Source: an uncultured Bacteroidota bacterium (GTDB lineage: Bacteria; Bacteroidota; Ignavibacteria; UBA10030; UBA8401). Taken from it: DNA of 14,119 nt. The stretch spans positions 1-14,119 of the forward strand of contig CALETH010000125.1 in assembly GCA_937920105.1 (NCBI GenBank), given 5' to 3'. Shown piece by piece: positions 1 through 7,385 of this stretch. Numbering within the stretch: the first letter of the stretch is position 1; every line of letters starts with the position of its first letter. The notes under the pieces are model-generated. The model was given only the letters and a program-made list of their open reading frames with translations. It was not told where the DNA came from and ran no database searches. A program made the translations under genes and the position numbers.

Positions 1-27
1 GGAGCAACAAGTATTTTTTTTTTCATA

Positions 28-55
28 ATAAAAAATTTCCCTCCTTATAGGAGGG
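28..55 (-). terminator. Intrinsic terminator of the deacetylase/glycosyltransferase pair
   Basis: Read on the minus strand, a 7-bp perfect stem (CCCTCCT / AGGAGGG, at 55-49 and 45-39) with a 3-nt loop is followed by AAATTTTTTATT. It lies about 60 bases downstream of the glycosyltransferase stop codon. A GC-rich stem in AT-rich surroundings followed by a T tract fits a Rho-independent terminator. No gene was seen in the rest of 1-116. Confidence 0.7.
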
Positions 56-116
56 AATACAAGGGTGGTCGTTTTTAAAGTTGTGACTACTCCTAACCAC
101 TCTTAAATATTTTAAT

Positions 117-1220
117 TTAATATTCTCTTTCTTTCCAAATCACTTTACCACCAAAAAAAACTGCAAAGGGAAGTATGAGAATAGAAAAAATAAAATATAA
201 TTCAAACAGGAAAAAATATCGAAGTTGAGAAGTTTGCTCTAATTTTTTTAGTGGAAAATATAACACAAAAAAATCACACAATAATTTTATAATAAAACAA
301 AATGCTAATAATATAATATTAATATTTAAAAATAATCCGCTCACTAAAAAAATATTCATACAAAAAGTAATTACTAAAAGAAACATTCCGCGAAAAGGAA
401 TATCTTTTCCACCAACTGCCCAACGACGTTTTTGTCTATATAAATCTTTCCATGTTGAACACGGATTACTGAACACTAATGTTTCTTGCTGAATAGGATA
501 ATGATAATTCCATTTTCCATCGTATATCATTGCTTTGAATAATGCAAAATCTTCAGTAACACTAAACGGAATTTTTTTATATCCACCAACTTCATCATAC
601 ACTTTTTTACGAAATGAAAAATTATTTCCGATGCAACTTAATGGCATTTTTAAATTCATTGATGCAGAAGCAAGAGCGAGAATATACATCCAATCTAACG
701 ATTGCATTCCATCAAACCATCGCTGAATTTTTAATAATGTTATTCCGGAAACCACAGCAGTTTTTTCATCAAAATATTCTACAGTATTTTTTATCCACGT
801 TGGTGGAACAACGCAATCAGCATCCGTCATCATAATAATTTCGCCAGTGGAAATATCAATTCCTTGTGAAATGGCATTGGCTTTTCCTCGTAAATGATTT
901 GTTGGTGGTTGTGCAGAAATAAATTTCAATGAAGAAGAATGTTGTAGAAAATCTTGAATAATTTTTACGGTACTATCCGTAGAATGGTCATCAACAATAA
1001 TAATTTCTAATTTTTCTTTTGGATAGTGAAGTTGCAATAATGAATTCAAACAATCCGAAATATTTTTTTCTTCGTTACGTGCAGCAACAATGATTGAAAC
1101 TTTTGGTTCATAGCCAATATTTTTTTTGGATTGGTTAACTCCTTTTTTTGTTCCATAAAAAATAAAAAAGGATTGCGCCCAATAAAAAAATGTTATGATG
1201 ATAAAAAAAATATTTTCCAT
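117..1220 (-). CDS. Membrane-anchored family 2 glycosyltransferase
   Basis: This 367-aa protein is a GT-A fold glycosyltransferase of family GT2, predicted to transfer a sugar from a nucleotide donor at the cytoplasmic face of the inner membrane. A membrane segment at about residues 3-22 is followed by the catalytic domain. That domain starts at VSIIVAARNEE (41-51) and carries DDHS (77-80), the metal-binding DAD (133-135), GNNFSF (198-203), TED (222-224) and the QxxRW motif as QKRRW (263-267). Three to four hydrophobic segments fill about 278-357. The QxxRW motif plus C-terminal membrane helices resemble the PgaC/IcaA and lipid-sugar transferase branches of GT2. Acceptor and donor cannot be read from the sequence. 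The start codon shares its A with the TAA of the upstream deacetylase, so the two are probably translationally coupled and act on the same glycan or lipid-linked sugar. Confidence 0.85.
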   Translation of the reverse strand: MENIFFIIITFFYWAQSFFIFYGTKKGVNQSKKNIGYEPKVSIIVAARNEEKNISDCLNSLLQLHYPKEKLEIIIVDDHSTDSTVKIIQDFLQHSSSLKFISAQPPTNHLRGKANAISQGIDISTGEIIMMTDADCVVPPTWIKNTVEYFDEKTAVVSGITLLKIQRWFDGMQSLDWMYILALASASMNLKMPLSCIGNNFSFRKKVYDEVGGYKKIPFSVTEDFALFKAMIYDGKWNYHYPIQQETLVFSNPCSTWKDLYRQKRRWAVGGKDIPFRGMFLLVITFCMNIFLVSGLFLNINIILLAFCFIIKLLCDFFVLYFPLKKLEQTSQLRYFFLFELYFIFSILILPFAVFFGGKVIWKEREY

Positions 1221-1828
1221 TATTGTAGATGATGTGGTTCTATGGCTGAAAATGTAAAATTACGTTCTTGTAATTGTTCAATAATAGGAGCGAGGAGATT
1301 GCCAATTTTATTTTGGGTTGCTTCATTATCGTGAAAAACCAAAATAGAAGCATTAGAACTTCTTTTGATTGTGCGAGTAATTATTTTTTCATCGCTCCAA
1401 TTTTTAAAATCCATTGTTAAAAAACTCCACATAATGAGATGGTAGTTTAATTGTTTCACTGCTGAAATAGTGAATGGAGAAAAATATCCAAAAGGTGGGC
1501 GGAAAATTTTCAGCGGTTTTTCGATAATATCTTTAATAACATTTTCTGTTTGTTGGATTTCTTCTAATGTTTTCTTTTTAGAAAATGCTAATGTTCTACG
1601 ATGATTAAATGCGTGATTTCCAATTGTGTGCCCAGATTGTGCAATATCTTTTACAATATTGGGATAGCGAAGAACATTTTTTCCCGTTAAAAAAAAAGTT
1701 GCTTTGATGTTATATTTTGCAAGTGTTTTTAACACTTTTGGTGTTGCAATAGGATGAGGTCCATCATCAAAAGTGAAAAATAGTGTTGATGGTGTAGAAA
1801 ATTTCCAAATAGAAGAAGAAAAAATCAT
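1220..1828 (-). CDS. Polysaccharide deacetylase (NodB homology domain, CE4)
   Basis: This 202-aa protein is a compact carbohydrate esterase family 4 domain, expected to remove N-acetyl (or N-formyl) groups from an amino sugar using a divalent metal. All main motifs are visible: TFDDGP (19-24, catalytic and metal Asp), GNHAFNH (70-76, metal His72 and His76), RPPFGY (110-115), the MWSFLTMDF region (133-141) and LVFHDN (163-168, catalytic His166). There is no signal peptide, and an in-frame TAA four codons upstream of the ATG excludes extension, so it is nearly the bare domain. It is first in a two-gene unit with the glycosyltransferase. The Shine-Dalgarno is absent or very weak. A role in modifying a lipid-linked or capsule-type glycan is inferred from the pairing only. 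Confidence 0.88.
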   Translation of the reverse strand: MIFSSSIWKFSTPSTLFFTFDDGPHPIATPKVLKTLAKYNIKATFFLTGKNVLRYPNIVKDIAQSGHTIGNHAFNHRRTLAFSKKKTLEEIQQTENVIKDIIEKPLKIFRPPFGYFSPFTISAVKQLNYHLIMWSFLTMDFKNWSDEKIITRTIKRSSNASILVFHDNEATQNKIGNLLAPIIEQLQERNFTFSAIEPHHLQ

Positions 1829-1910
1829 TTTTAAAAATTAATTTTATTTTGCAAGATACTGCATTTAGTTTTTCATTGCAATAAATCATGTGATATAAAA
1901 AAGAAAAAAT

Positions 1911-1941
1911 TTTGGGTTTAATAGTTCATTTCTTATATTTA
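1911..1941 (+). promoter_or_regulatory. Candidate FCB-type promoter for the mltD-like gene
   Basis: TTTG (1911-1914), a 19-nt spacer and TATATTTA (1934-1941) resemble the -33/-7 promoter of Bacteroidota (TTTG, about 19 nt, TAnnTTTG), with one mismatch at the last base. A start site near 1948 would give a leader of about 35-40 nt before the ATG at 1985. In such AT-rich DNA this could be chance. Confidence 0.35.
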
Positions 1942-1984
1942 TTCTTAATAAAAAATTTTTATAGATAAATTTTGGAGATATGTG

Positions 1985-4174
1985 ATGGTTCGATTACTAT
2001 ATTTTTTATTTATCATAGCAACTTCTTTTGTATATTCTTATACAACTATACAAAGTGAAAATAATATAGATACCTTATACACGCTTAGTGATACTCTTCA
2101 TACCAATTCTGATACAATAAATATTAGTACCATTAAAATTGATTCGCTCAAGATACTACCTATCGTTTCATTAGAAGAATCTCTCTATCAAATTCCTCCC
2201 GATACAACTTTCATTGATGACGAATTATATTCTTATGATACAACCACAGTATCCGATTCTATTTTCATTTCTGAAAATGCAATGGATGAAAATGATAAAA
2301 AAATGTTTGCATTATTGTTGGAGCAAACTCGTGAACATTATCTTACTGCATTGCAAGCACAAGCAGAAGGAGATACAGCAACAGCATTATTAGAATTTGA
2401 TGAAGCCGTAAAAATATTAGATGCAATTAGTGAATATTCCGAAAGTGAAAATAATCCTGATTTTAATGAACTCGCTCACAGCGTTATCGATGACTATCAA
2501 AAAATTATTACTGCTACTGATAGTCTTGGGTTTAGTAATGATAATTCACTTTTTGCACTTCGTTCTAAACTCAATCTTGATATAGAAACAATAGATATTT
2601 CCAATTTCAAAATTCCACAAAATCTCATTACTGGTACAGCCGTACCTTTTGTTGTTAACGAATATGTAGAGCGTAGCGTTCTTTTTTTTATGACAAAAGG
2701 TCGTTCATACATGGAACAATGGATATATCGTTCAGGAAAATATTTTCCAACAGTAAAAAAGATTTTTGCAGAAGAAAATGTCCCGGAAGAACTCATCTAT
2801 CTTTCTATGCCTGAAAGCGGACTAAATTTAACAATTCGTTCACGAGCAAAAGCAATAGGGATGTGGCAATTTATGAAAGGAACAGGTGCAATGTATGGAT
2901 TAAAAGGAAATTCTTGGTATGATGAACGAAGAGATTTTGAAAAATCTACACGAGCCGCTGCACGATTATTAAAAAATCTTTATAAAATATATGATGATTG
3001 GTACCTCGCTATTGCTGCTTATAATTCCGGTGGAGGAAGAATTAATAAAGGAATACGAAAAAGTAAATCAAGAGATTTCTGGGCGATGAGAAAATATTTA
3101 CCACGAGAAACGCGTAACTACGTACCACAATATTTGGCAGTTACAATGATTGCTATGAAACCCGAAGTTTTTGGTTTTGCCAATGTAGAAAAAGCCGATA
3201 CTTTGCGATATGAATATGTGAGTGTAAGTGATTGTGTTGATTTAGAAACTCTTGCTCAATGTGCAGATACAACAACAGAATTTTTAAAAGAACTTAATTC
3301 TGAGTTGACACAATGGTGTACACCACCAAATTATAAAGATTATCAATTAAAAATACCTGTTGGGAAAAAAGAACGTTTTATTGCAAAATATTCTGAAATT
3401 CCGGAAGAGAAAAAACAACAATTAACACTTCATAAAGTGAAAAGAGGAGAAACTATAAGTTCAATTGCAAAAAAATATGGATTAGTTTCTTCAATGATAG
3501 CAGAAGTGAACAGAATTTCTCGTAAAAAACGATTGTCCTCGGGAATGGAATTAATTATTCCCATCCAGCCCAAAAGAGCACAAGAACTTCTTGCTGCATA
3601 TCATGAAACTGAAAAAGAAACTATACCTGTAAAAAATACTACATCCACAAAATCAAAACCATCATCGAAACAAAAAAATATAACATCTTCTTCAGTTGAG
3701 AATAAAAAAATTATTCCACAAGATAAAATAAAAATAATCTACACTGTAAAAGTAGGAGAAACATTAGGTCATTTGGCAGAATGGTTTGGTACACGTGCAA
3801 CAGATATTCGTAATTGGAATAATATTAGATATGGAAAACCATTAGTTGCCAATAAAACCATTGTGCTTTGGGTAGCAAAAGAAAAAGAAGAATATTATAA
3901 AAAAATAGCAGAAATGAGTTTTGAAGAAAAAGAAAAAATCCGAAAAGGAAATAAAAAAGAAGAGCCAAAAACAGTAGCAGCAAAAATAAATACTAAAAAA
4001 GAAGAGAAGAAAGAGACTAAAATTGTTCACACCGTAAAACGAGGTGAAACATTAGAAAAAATTGCCAAAAAATATGATACTTCAATTGCTGATTTAAAAA
4101 AATGGAACACACTCAAAAAAAATAATATTAAAATTGGTGATAAGTTAGAAATTGTAACTGATAAAAAAATGTAA
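1985..4174 (+). CDS. mltD: MltD-like membrane-bound lytic murein transglycosylase with LysM repeats
   Basis: This exported 729-aa enzyme is predicted to cleave the MurNAc-GlcNAc bond of peptidoglycan with 1,6-anhydroMurNAc formation. The order is a signal peptide (about 1-18), an acidic Ser/Thr-rich stretch (20-100), and a helical region with one TPR-like unit (about 103-195). The SLT domain (about 254-359) carries catalytic Glu277 in MPESG, AIGMWQFM and AIAAYNSG. Then come a degenerate LysM-like segment (413-459) and clear LysM repeats at about 481-527, 585-629 and 680-724, joined by Lys/Glu-rich linkers. The LysM repeats should bind glycan strands. The ATG at 1985 is preferred over an in-frame GTG at 1982 because GGAG (1974-1977) is 7 nt upstream of the ATG but only 4 from the GTG. 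The gene is monocistronic, divergent from the deacetylase and convergent with the ECF operon. No lipobox cysteine was seen. Confidence 0.9.
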   Translation: MVRLLYFLFIIATSFVYSYTTIQSENNIDTLYTLSDTLHTNSDTINISTIKIDSLKILPIVSLEESLYQIPPDTTFIDDELYSYDTTTVSDSIFISENAMDENDKKMFALLLEQTREHYLTALQAQAEGDTATALLEFDEAVKILDAISEYSESENNPDFNELAHSVIDDYQKIITATDSLGFSNDNSLFALRSKLNLDIETIDISNFKIPQNLITGTAVPFVVNEYVERSVLFFMTKGRSYMEQWIYRSGKYFPTVKKIFAEENVPEELIYLSMPESGLNLTIRSRAKAIGMWQFMKGTGAMYGLKGNSWYDERRDFEKSTRAAARLLKNLYKIYDDWYLAIAAYNSGGGRINKGIRKSKSRDFWAMRKYLPRETRNYVPQYLAVTMIAMKPEVFGFANVEKADTLRYEYVSVSDCVDLETLAQCADTTTEFLKELNSELTQWCTPPNYKDYQLKIPVGKKERFIAKYSEIPEEKKQQLTLHKVKRGETISSIAKKYGLVSSMIAEVNRISRKKRLSSGMELIIPIQPKRAQELLAAYHETEKETIPVKNTTSTKSKPSSKQKNITSSSVENKKIIPQDKIKIIYTVKVGETLGHLAEWFGTRATDIRNWNNIRYGKPLVANKTIVLWVAKEKEEYYKKIAEMSFEEKEKIRKGNKKEEPKTVAAKINTKKEEKKETKIVHTVKRGETLEKIAKKYDTSIADLKKWNTLKKNNIKIGDKLEIVTDKKM

Positions 4175-4212
4175 ATGTGGGAATGAATGTAAATTCGTTC
4201 CTATTTTACAAC

Positions 4213-4252
4213 AACTCTGCCAGCGTTTAAAACGCTGGCAGAGTTTATTTTT
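4213..4252 (+). terminator. Perfect 16-bp palindrome with T tract between convergent genes
   Basis: Arms AACTCTGCCAGCGTTT (4213-4228) and AAACGCTGGCAGAGTT (4230-4245) pair perfectly around one central base. On the plus strand TATTTTTTT follows, so this is a plausible terminator for the mltD-like gene. The minus-strand tail is poorer in T, so its use by the ECF operon is less sure. The long perfect arms are more than a terminator needs and suggest a dispersed palindromic repeat. Confidence 0.7.
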
Positions 4253-4260
4253 TAACAAAA

Positions 4261-5064
4261 TCAGTATTTTATTTTAAACTCCTCCACAGACTTTGCAATC
4301 ACATCATGTTCTAAAAAATGCGATATTCTCGGAGCAACCGGCATTTGTAAACCAGTTTGTTTTAAAATTGCAAATGATTCTTTTAAAGTAATAAACTCCT
4401 GCAACAAACAATCCACAATAAATTTTCCATTCTCTAAAATCATAATTCGCTCACAATGAGCAAAGCCAAAAGCAACATCGTGAGTGATAAGAATATAGCC
4501 ATTTTGTTGATGTTGTAAATATTGCAACGCATTTCCAACAATCGTCTTTTCTTTTTTTCCTAATCCACTCGTTGGTTCATCAAAAATAAAAAATGGAGAA
4601 TGCATTGCAAGAGCAGAAGCAAGAGAGAGTAATTTTCGCTGTGTAGAATGTAAATCATACGGATGTTTTTTTGTGATATTTTCTAATCCAAAAAGTTGAA
4701 TCACTTTTTGAACATTTTTCTCTGGTAATCCCAAATTTTTTACACCATAAAAAATTTCATCATACACATTCGTACAAAAAATATGATTGTCCGGATTTTG
4801 AAGTGAAACAGTAATATGATAAGAAAGAGCAGAAAGAGAAATTTCTTTTATTGGAATATTATTAATAGAAATTTCTCCTGAAGAAGCGGAAAGAAGTCCA
4901 ATAAGTAATTTTAATAATGTAGATTTTCCTGCACCGGAAACACCAAGAAGTAATACCGTTTCATTTTTTTCTATAGAAAAATGAATTTTCTCAAAAATTT
5001 TTTTGTTATGAGAATAGGCAAACGATACATCATTTACATTTATAAATTGATGTTTTTCAACCAT
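4261..5064 (-). CDS. ECF transporter ATPase A (degenerate signature motif)
   Basis: This 267-aa ABC ATPase is one of two that power an energy-coupling-factor vitamin or metal importer from the cytoplasmic side. Visible motifs are Walker A GVSGAGKST (41-49), Q-loop Gln89 in LQNPDNHIF (88-96), Walker B FFIFDEP with Glu163, and the switch His195 in ITHD. The ABC signature, normally LSGGQ, reads LHSTQ (138-142). The D-loop reads SGLG instead of SGLD. QNPDNHIF followed by DEI and YGVKNLG is typical of the Ecf/Cbi ATPase branch. The start overlaps the end of the other ATPase gene by 25 nt. It is the last gene of the operon and ends 15 bases from the palindrome shared with mltD. Confidence 0.88.
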   Translation of the reverse strand: MVEKHQFINVNDVSFAYSHNKKIFEKIHFSIEKNETVLLLGVSGAGKSTLLKLLIGLLSASSGEISINNIPIKEISLSALSYHITVSLQNPDNHIFCTNVYDEIFYGVKNLGLPEKNVQKVIQLFGLENITKKHPYDLHSTQRKLLSLASALAMHSPFFIFDEPTSGLGKKEKTIVGNALQYLQHQQNGYILITHDVAFGFAHCERIMILENGKFIVDCLLQEFITLKESFAILKQTGLQMPVAPRISHFLEHDVIAKSVEEFKIKY

Positions 5065-5828
5065 TGTAAAGTTTCTTTATAAGAAAGTGAAAGAGATTTT
5101 TTTTCTAAAAGCATTTGCAACGTTACCCAATCCGGAACATCAAAATCAGAAAGAGGAATTTCTGAAATTGGAAGTTGAGAAGGCTTTCCATAATACAATT
5201 GCTTTCCATCATGCAACAATAATAATGAATCACACAACGAAGTAAGAATATCCAATCGTGAATCAATAACCATAATTGTTGAATTATTTTTGTAAGATTT
5301 TAATATTTGACAAATATTAAAAATATTTTTTGCATTTAATGAAGAACTTAATTCATCAATAATTAACAATTTAGGATGTTTTGCTAATTCACAAGCCAAC
5401 ACAAGCAATTTTGTTTCTCCGCCGGAAAGTGTTTTCGGATTTTGCGAACGCAAATGTGATATCCCAAATTGTTGCAATTGTTCTTCGATTCTTGCACGAA
5501 TTATTTCTTGTGAAATTCCAAACTGCTCTAATGCAAAAGCAATTTCTTCTTCAACAGAAGAAGTAATTCCTGAAAACTGCATTCCAATATTTTGAAATAC
5601 AAATCCTATTTCTTCAAAGGAAAAATTTTTTCTTTCAATAATCCCTGAAATTTTAGCATGAGAAAAATGTTTTTCCCTAATTCCGGCAAGAACATATGTT
5701 AATATCGTTTTCCCTGCTTGTGAAGGTCCATTAATTCCTAATATTTTATTTTCTTGAAAAGAAAAAGAAATAGTATCAAGAATTTTCTTTGAATTTAAGG
5801 ATAAAGAATAATTTTGAAGAGAAATCAT
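5040..5828 (-). CDS. ECF transporter ATPase A' (no switch histidine)
   Basis: This 262-aa ABC ATPase is the partner of the adjacent gene. Walker A GPSQAGKT (34-41), Q-loop Gln79 in FVFQN, a good signature LSGGE (134-138) and Walker B LLIIDEL with Glu159 are all present. The switch histidine is missing: the usual (I/V)THD position reads VIDSRLD, with Ser190 in place of His. The D-loop is SSLN instead of SALD. These defects are complementary to those of the partner, so the heterodimer would have one consensus and one degenerate ATP site. The gene lies 118 nt downstream of the T-component gene. That gap holds an inverted-repeat element ending 15 nt before this start codon. No Shine-Dalgarno is seen. 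Confidence 0.87.
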   Translation of the reverse strand: MISLQNYSLSLNSKKILDTISFSFQENKILGINGPSQAGKTILTYVLAGIREKHFSHAKISGIIERKNFSFEEIGFVFQNIGMQFSGITSSVEEEIAFALEQFGISQEIIRARIEEQLQQFGISHLRSQNPKTLSGGETKLLVLACELAKHPKLLIIDELSSSLNAKNIFNICQILKSYKNNSTIMVIDSRLDILTSLCDSLLLLHDGKQLYYGKPSQLPISEIPLSDFDVPDWVTLQMLLEKKSLSLSYKETLQWLKNINL

Positions 5829-5843
5829 AATTTAAATGAGTCT

Positions 5844-5943
5844 GTCATTCCTGCGAAAGCAGGAATCCAGTTTTTTGATTTAATTGGGATTCCCGCTAAA
5901 CTTGTCCTCAAATGTTTTTATTGAGGAAGCATGCGGGAATGAC
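5844..5943. repeat. Dispersed inverted-repeat element, copy 1 (100 bp)
   Basis: The element is bounded by imperfect inverted ends GTCATTCCTGC and GCGGGAATGAC. Its left hairpin is ATTCCTGC / GCAGGAAT closed by a GAAA tetraloop (5847-5866), followed by CCAG and TTTTTT. Its right hairpin pairs ATTCCCGC (5889-5896) with GCGGGAAT (5933-5940) and contains an inner CCTCAA / TTGAGG hairpin. It sits inside the ECF operon. The T run is on the plus strand, so on the transcribed minus strand it does not look like a terminator. Related copies lie at 7292-7368 and 12981-13007. Confidence 0.85.
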
Positions 5944-5946
5944 ATT

Positions 5947-6615
5947 TTAATATAGTATCACAACACCAATCCAAACCGTCAGCACCATAAAAAACAGTAC
6001 ATCATGCAAAGAAAATTTCCATATCGTTAAATATGTTTTTGATGTTGTAGAAGTAATACCTTTAAATTCTAAAATAATACTTTTTTCTATTGAATGATTA
6101 AGGATATTTAAAAAGACGGGGAAAAATATCGGAAAGAAATTTCTCCAACGTTTTAAGAAAGATTTCTCTATAAGATAACCACGTAATTGTTGTGCAAGAA
6201 TCGTTGTATGAAAAGCATCTCTCAATAATTCTAAAATTTCTAAAGAAGATAAAAAAAGATAATTGAATTGATGGGGAAATTTTACAGCACGAAATCCATA
6301 CATAAATTCTTGCGGAGAAGTAGAATAAAAAACAAGAAAAAAGGGAAGTGTTAACACGATAAAACGAATAGCATATCGTACACCAAACATCCATTCATGA
6401 AGAAGAAAAAAATTTACAATAATAAGAAGAGCAATAATTGGAAGAACAAACGTAAATAGTTTTTTGAAAACATCCCATTTTTTTTCTATTCCAATAATAC
6501 AACATAAACAAAAAATACTATGAGCAATTTGAAATTCTATCTTACCACTCAAAGCAACTCCACAAGAGATAAGAAGAAAATATATTTTTAGTAATGGGTG
6601 AATTTTCTTATTCAT
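5947..6615 (-). CDS. ecfT: ECF transporter transmembrane component T
   Basis: This 222-aa integral membrane protein is predicted to couple the two ATPases to the substrate-binding S component. Hydrophobic helices lie at about 9-24, 29-43, 52-72, 80-97 and 205-221. Between them is a long charged cytoplasmic region (about 99-190) containing the coupling helices. The family's two short A-R-G motifs appear as LRG (144-146, in LAQQLRGY) and FKG (184-186, in LEFKGI). Its start overlaps the end of the S gene by 8 nt, indicating translational coupling. Length is a little under the usual size of about 250-270 aa. Assignment rests on the coupling motifs, topology and neighbours. Confidence 0.82.
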   Translation of the reverse strand: MNKKIHPLLKIYFLLISCGVALSGKIEFQIAHSIFCLCCIIGIEKKWDVFKKLFTFVLPIIALLIIVNFFLLHEWMFGVRYAIRFIVLTLPFFLVFYSTSPQEFMYGFRAVKFPHQFNYLFLSSLEILELLRDAFHTTILAQQLRGYLIEKSFLKRWRNFFPIFFPVFLNILNHSIEKSIILEFKGITSTTSKTYLTIWKFSLHDVLFFMVLTVWIGVVILY

Positions 6616-7198
6616 TGATGGTGTGTTTTACAAAAAATGGCAACCGTTGAAGAAAAGAAGAGGGAAGACGTTGAAGAATAAAAAATACAATAATGTAAGA
6701 AAGACATTTATCGATTGGGTCTGAAGAAAGACCTTGATAAAAAACACTTTCAAGAATATTATTTCCCATCGCACGAAAATATAAAACCACAAAGTCTGTT
6801 CCGCCTAAAGTAATTCCGCCAAAAACAAATGCTGCAATTGGTGCTGCAACAATGGCACTAAATACTCCTTGAAGAAGTCCAAAAATTACAGTTTTAGGAA
6901 AAGAAGAAAAAGATTTTTTCTCAGCAACGAATCCGGAAAATATTGCAATAACGATAGAAACCGGAATAAAAAATATCATGGTAGAGTTAAATAAAATTCC
7001 GGCAAGAAGATTGGAAAGAATACCACATAAAACTCCGGCGTACATTCCACATGTTGCAGAAATAAAAATCGTTCCTACCGAATCTAGATACAGTGGAATT
7101 TTTAACAAGGCAACAATTTCTCCCATGATAAGATTAACAGCAATTCCGAAGGGAATAAGTGTGAGTGAAATTGGAGAAAGAGTAAAATTATTTTTCAT
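6608..7198 (-). CDS. ECF transporter substrate-specific component S
   Basis: This 196-aa protein has about six hydrophobic segments (roughly 10-32, 39-52, 54-70, 73-92, 103-128, 164-178). Size and topology match S components, which bind the micronutrient and topple in the membrane during ECF transport. The segments NLIMGEIVALLKIPLYLDSVG (22-42) and GMYAGVLCGILSNLLAGI (51-68) look conserved in character. The substrate cannot be assigned: no riboswitch or biosynthetic gene is adjacent. It is the first gene of a dedicated S-T-A'-A (group I) operon. A TACTTTTG box on the minus strand (7231-7224) matches the FCB -7 element TAnnTTTG and could mark a promoter giving a leader of about 20 nt, but no -33 box was found. 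No Shine-Dalgarno is visible. Confidence 0.75.
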   Translation of the reverse strand: MKNNFTLSPISLTLIPFGIAVNLIMGEIVALLKIPLYLDSVGTIFISATCGMYAGVLCGILSNLLAGILFNSTMIFFIPVSIVIAIFSGFVAEKKSFSSFPKTVIFGLLQGVFSAIVAAPIAAFVFGGITLGGTDFVVLYFRAMGNNILESVFYQGLSSDPIDKCLSYIIVFFILQRLPSSFLQRLPFFVKHTINE

Positions 7199-7291
7199 GT
7201 ATCATAATAAAAAAAAATATTTTCAAAAGTAAGTTCAGTTTGTAATCATTTTTCTATTTGCGTACATTTAAGTTCAAATAATAAAATATTC

Positions 7292-7368
7292 GTCATGCCC
7301 GTCCCGCTGTAGCGGGATTATCGGGCATCCAGCAAAATAGATTCCCGCTAAAAGCGTGCGGGAATGAC
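7292..7368. repeat. Dispersed inverted-repeat element, copy 2 (77 bp)
   Basis: It has the same architecture as copy 1. The ends are GTCATGCCCG and CGGGAATGAC. The left hairpin pairs ATGCCCG with CGGGCAT around an inner TCCCGC / GCGGGA stem and is followed by CCAG. The right hairpin pairs ATTCCCGC (7341-7348) with GCGGGAAT (7358-7365). The inner hairpin of copy 1's right half is absent. It lies between the divergent ECF S gene and menG, ending 17 nt before the menG start, so it must lie in or next to the menG leader. Confidence 0.82.
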
Positions 7369-7385
7369 GCCAATTTGATTGCAAC

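Noticed and set aside
1982..1984. GTG start of the mltD-like gene
   Set aside because: The GGAG is only 4 nt away; the ATG one codon later has better spacing.
3842..4030. Minus-strand frame rich in Phe
   Set aside because: It is the antisense shadow of the Lys/Glu-rich linker of the mltD-like gene.
5844..5876. Hairpin plus T tract as an intrinsic terminator in the ECF operon
   Set aside because: The T tract is on the plus strand while the operon is transcribed on the minus strand; on that strand no T run follows the stem.
7199..7291. Riboswitch upstream of the ECF S component
   Set aside because: The leader is short and AT-rich, without a recognisable thiamine, cobalamin, FMN or other aptamer core; the only strong structure is the repeat element.
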